A DNA stretch of 23,812 nucleotides from the NCBI GenBank assembly GCA_050246435.1, contig JBFWWB010000033.1, positions 1 to 23,812 of the forward strand, read 5' to 3'. The stretch's first letter is position 1. Each line of letters opens with the position of its first letter. A program made the position numbers and the translations under genes. This DNA comes from JAKFWI01 sp050246435. Its GTDB lineage: Bacteria > Pseudomonadota > Alphaproteobacteria > Caulobacterales > Aquidulcibacteraceae. Positions 23,356 to 23,812 of the stretch are shown piece by piece. The notes under the pieces were generated by a model. It made no database searches. It worked only from the letters and a program-made list of their open reading frames with translations, and was not told where the DNA came from.

Positions 23356-23742
23356 TCAGCCGGCGGCGTCGTCTTCGCGGAAGGCGCTGCGCAGATGCGC
23401 GGGCCAGCGCCAGGGCTGCACCACCACCACATCGAAGCGGATCGGCGCATCGCCGGGCAGGCGTAGGCGGCGTGCGAGATCGGCGCCGGCGCGCAGCAGC
23501 CGGCCGCGTTGACGCGGGCCGATCGCATAGAGGCCGCCGTCGAGCGTGGGGCGCGCCTTCACCTCCACCACCGCCAGCACGCCGCCTTTCAGCGCCGCGA
23601 GATCGATCTCGCCAAAGGGGGTGCGGGCGCGGCGGGCGACGATGCGGTAGCCCTTGGCCATCAGCCACAAGGCCGCAAAGGTTTCGGCAAAACGTCCGCG
23701 CCGCTCGGCCTTGCGCCGCGACGCAAGGCTCGGCGTGGTCAC
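23356..23742 (-). CDS. yraN: YraN / UPF0102 family putative nuclease-fold protein
   Basis: The 128-residue protein matches the UPF0102 pattern: an N-terminal G-x-x-(A/G)-E helix (RRGRFAETFAALWL), then GEIDLAALKGGVLAVVEVKAR. This holds the PD-(D/E)xK nuclease-like residues E45, D47, E60 and K62. The biochemical role of the family is not settled; the fold suggests DNA or RNA processing. The start is GTG at 23740-23742, overlapping the stop of an upstream frame as GTGA. The frame remains open without a normal start codon up to the right window edge. The neighbouring BON lipoprotein repeats a pairing known from E. coli (yraN near dolP). Confidence 0.92.
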   Translation of the reverse strand: MTTPSLASRRKAERRGRFAETFAALWLMAKGYRIVARRARTPFGEIDLAALKGGVLAVVEVKARPTLDGGLYAIGPRQRGRLLRAGADLARRLRLPGDAPIRFDVVVVQPWRWPAHLRSAFREDDAAG

Positions 23743-23812
23743 TTTCCCGATGGCAGCATCGTGTCGTTCCAGTCGCGAATGACGAACGATTTCACGAGCC
23801 CTTCGAGTATGA
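23739..23812 (-). CDS. C-terminal end of an unidentified upstream gene
   Basis: This minus-strand frame runs open from the right edge and ends with TGA at 23739-23741, overlapping the yraN GTG as GTGA. The visible tail is ILEGLVKSFVIRDWNDTMLP followed by SGK. I do not recognise it. In many proteobacteria rsmI or an LpoA-like gene lies before yraN, but this tail does not obviously fit either. The coupling-type overlap is the main support that it is a real gene. Confidence 0.45.
   Translation of the reverse strand, partial: ILEGLVKSFVIRDWNDTMLPSGK

Overview
This is a densely coding, very GC-rich chromosomal window from an alphaproteobacterium. A Caulobacter-like or related lineage is plausible. 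The evidence is the minus-strand run mutS-glnD-murJ-trpS (as I recall, common in alphaproteobacteria), promoter candidates resembling the Caulobacter housekeeping consensus (TTGaCgs, N10-14, GCTAnAwC), and a direct-repeat GTTC-N7-GTTC site, which is the alphaproteobacterial form of the LexA box. I see no rRNA, tRNA, insertion sequence, prophage or CRISPR array. No gap between genes exceeds about 140 bases. Taxonomy is an inference from gene content only.

Bases 1-12540 hold eleven genes, all on the minus strand. In transcription order they are mutS (mismatch recognition), glnD (PII uridylyltransferase), murJ (lipid II flippase), trpS, a PCu(A)C copper-chaperone lipoprotein, a DUF2333-like membrane protein, a universal stress protein, nfuA (Fe-S carrier), tsaB (tRNA t6A synthesis), rimI (N-acetyltransferase) and fur. 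fur is cut by the left edge. Its most likely start is a TTG codon with a good ribosome binding site.

Bases 12541-16607 are on the plus strand: a Bcr/CflA-type drug exporter that shares a 66-base divergent promoter region with mutS, then maeB (malic enzyme fused to a phosphotransacetylase-like domain), then a small phasin-like protein. The phasin-like gene overlaps the tail of ampG by 132 bases, end to end.

Bases 16476-19242 are a divergent cell-wall pair: ampG (muropeptide permease, minus) and an MltB-family lytic transglycosylase homologue (plus). In the homologue, the position of the family's catalytic glutamate reads as glutamine.

Bases 19246-23812 are again minus strand. From the right edge they are a short unidentified tail, yraN, a dual-BON lipoprotein (DolP-like), comM (YifB-type Mg-chelatase-fold AAA+ ATPase) and a soluble hybrid histidine kinase. 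comM and the kinase look like one operon. Its promoter carries an exact LexA-type direct repeat overlapped by a near-consensus CtrA site, which would tie a recombination helicase and a signalling kinase to DNA damage and perhaps to CtrA.

Most of the window is conserved housekeeping. I found no clear multi-gene system that looks new. The most interesting points are the comM-kinase promoter, the Glu-to-Gln transglycosylase and the convergent phasin/ampG overlap.
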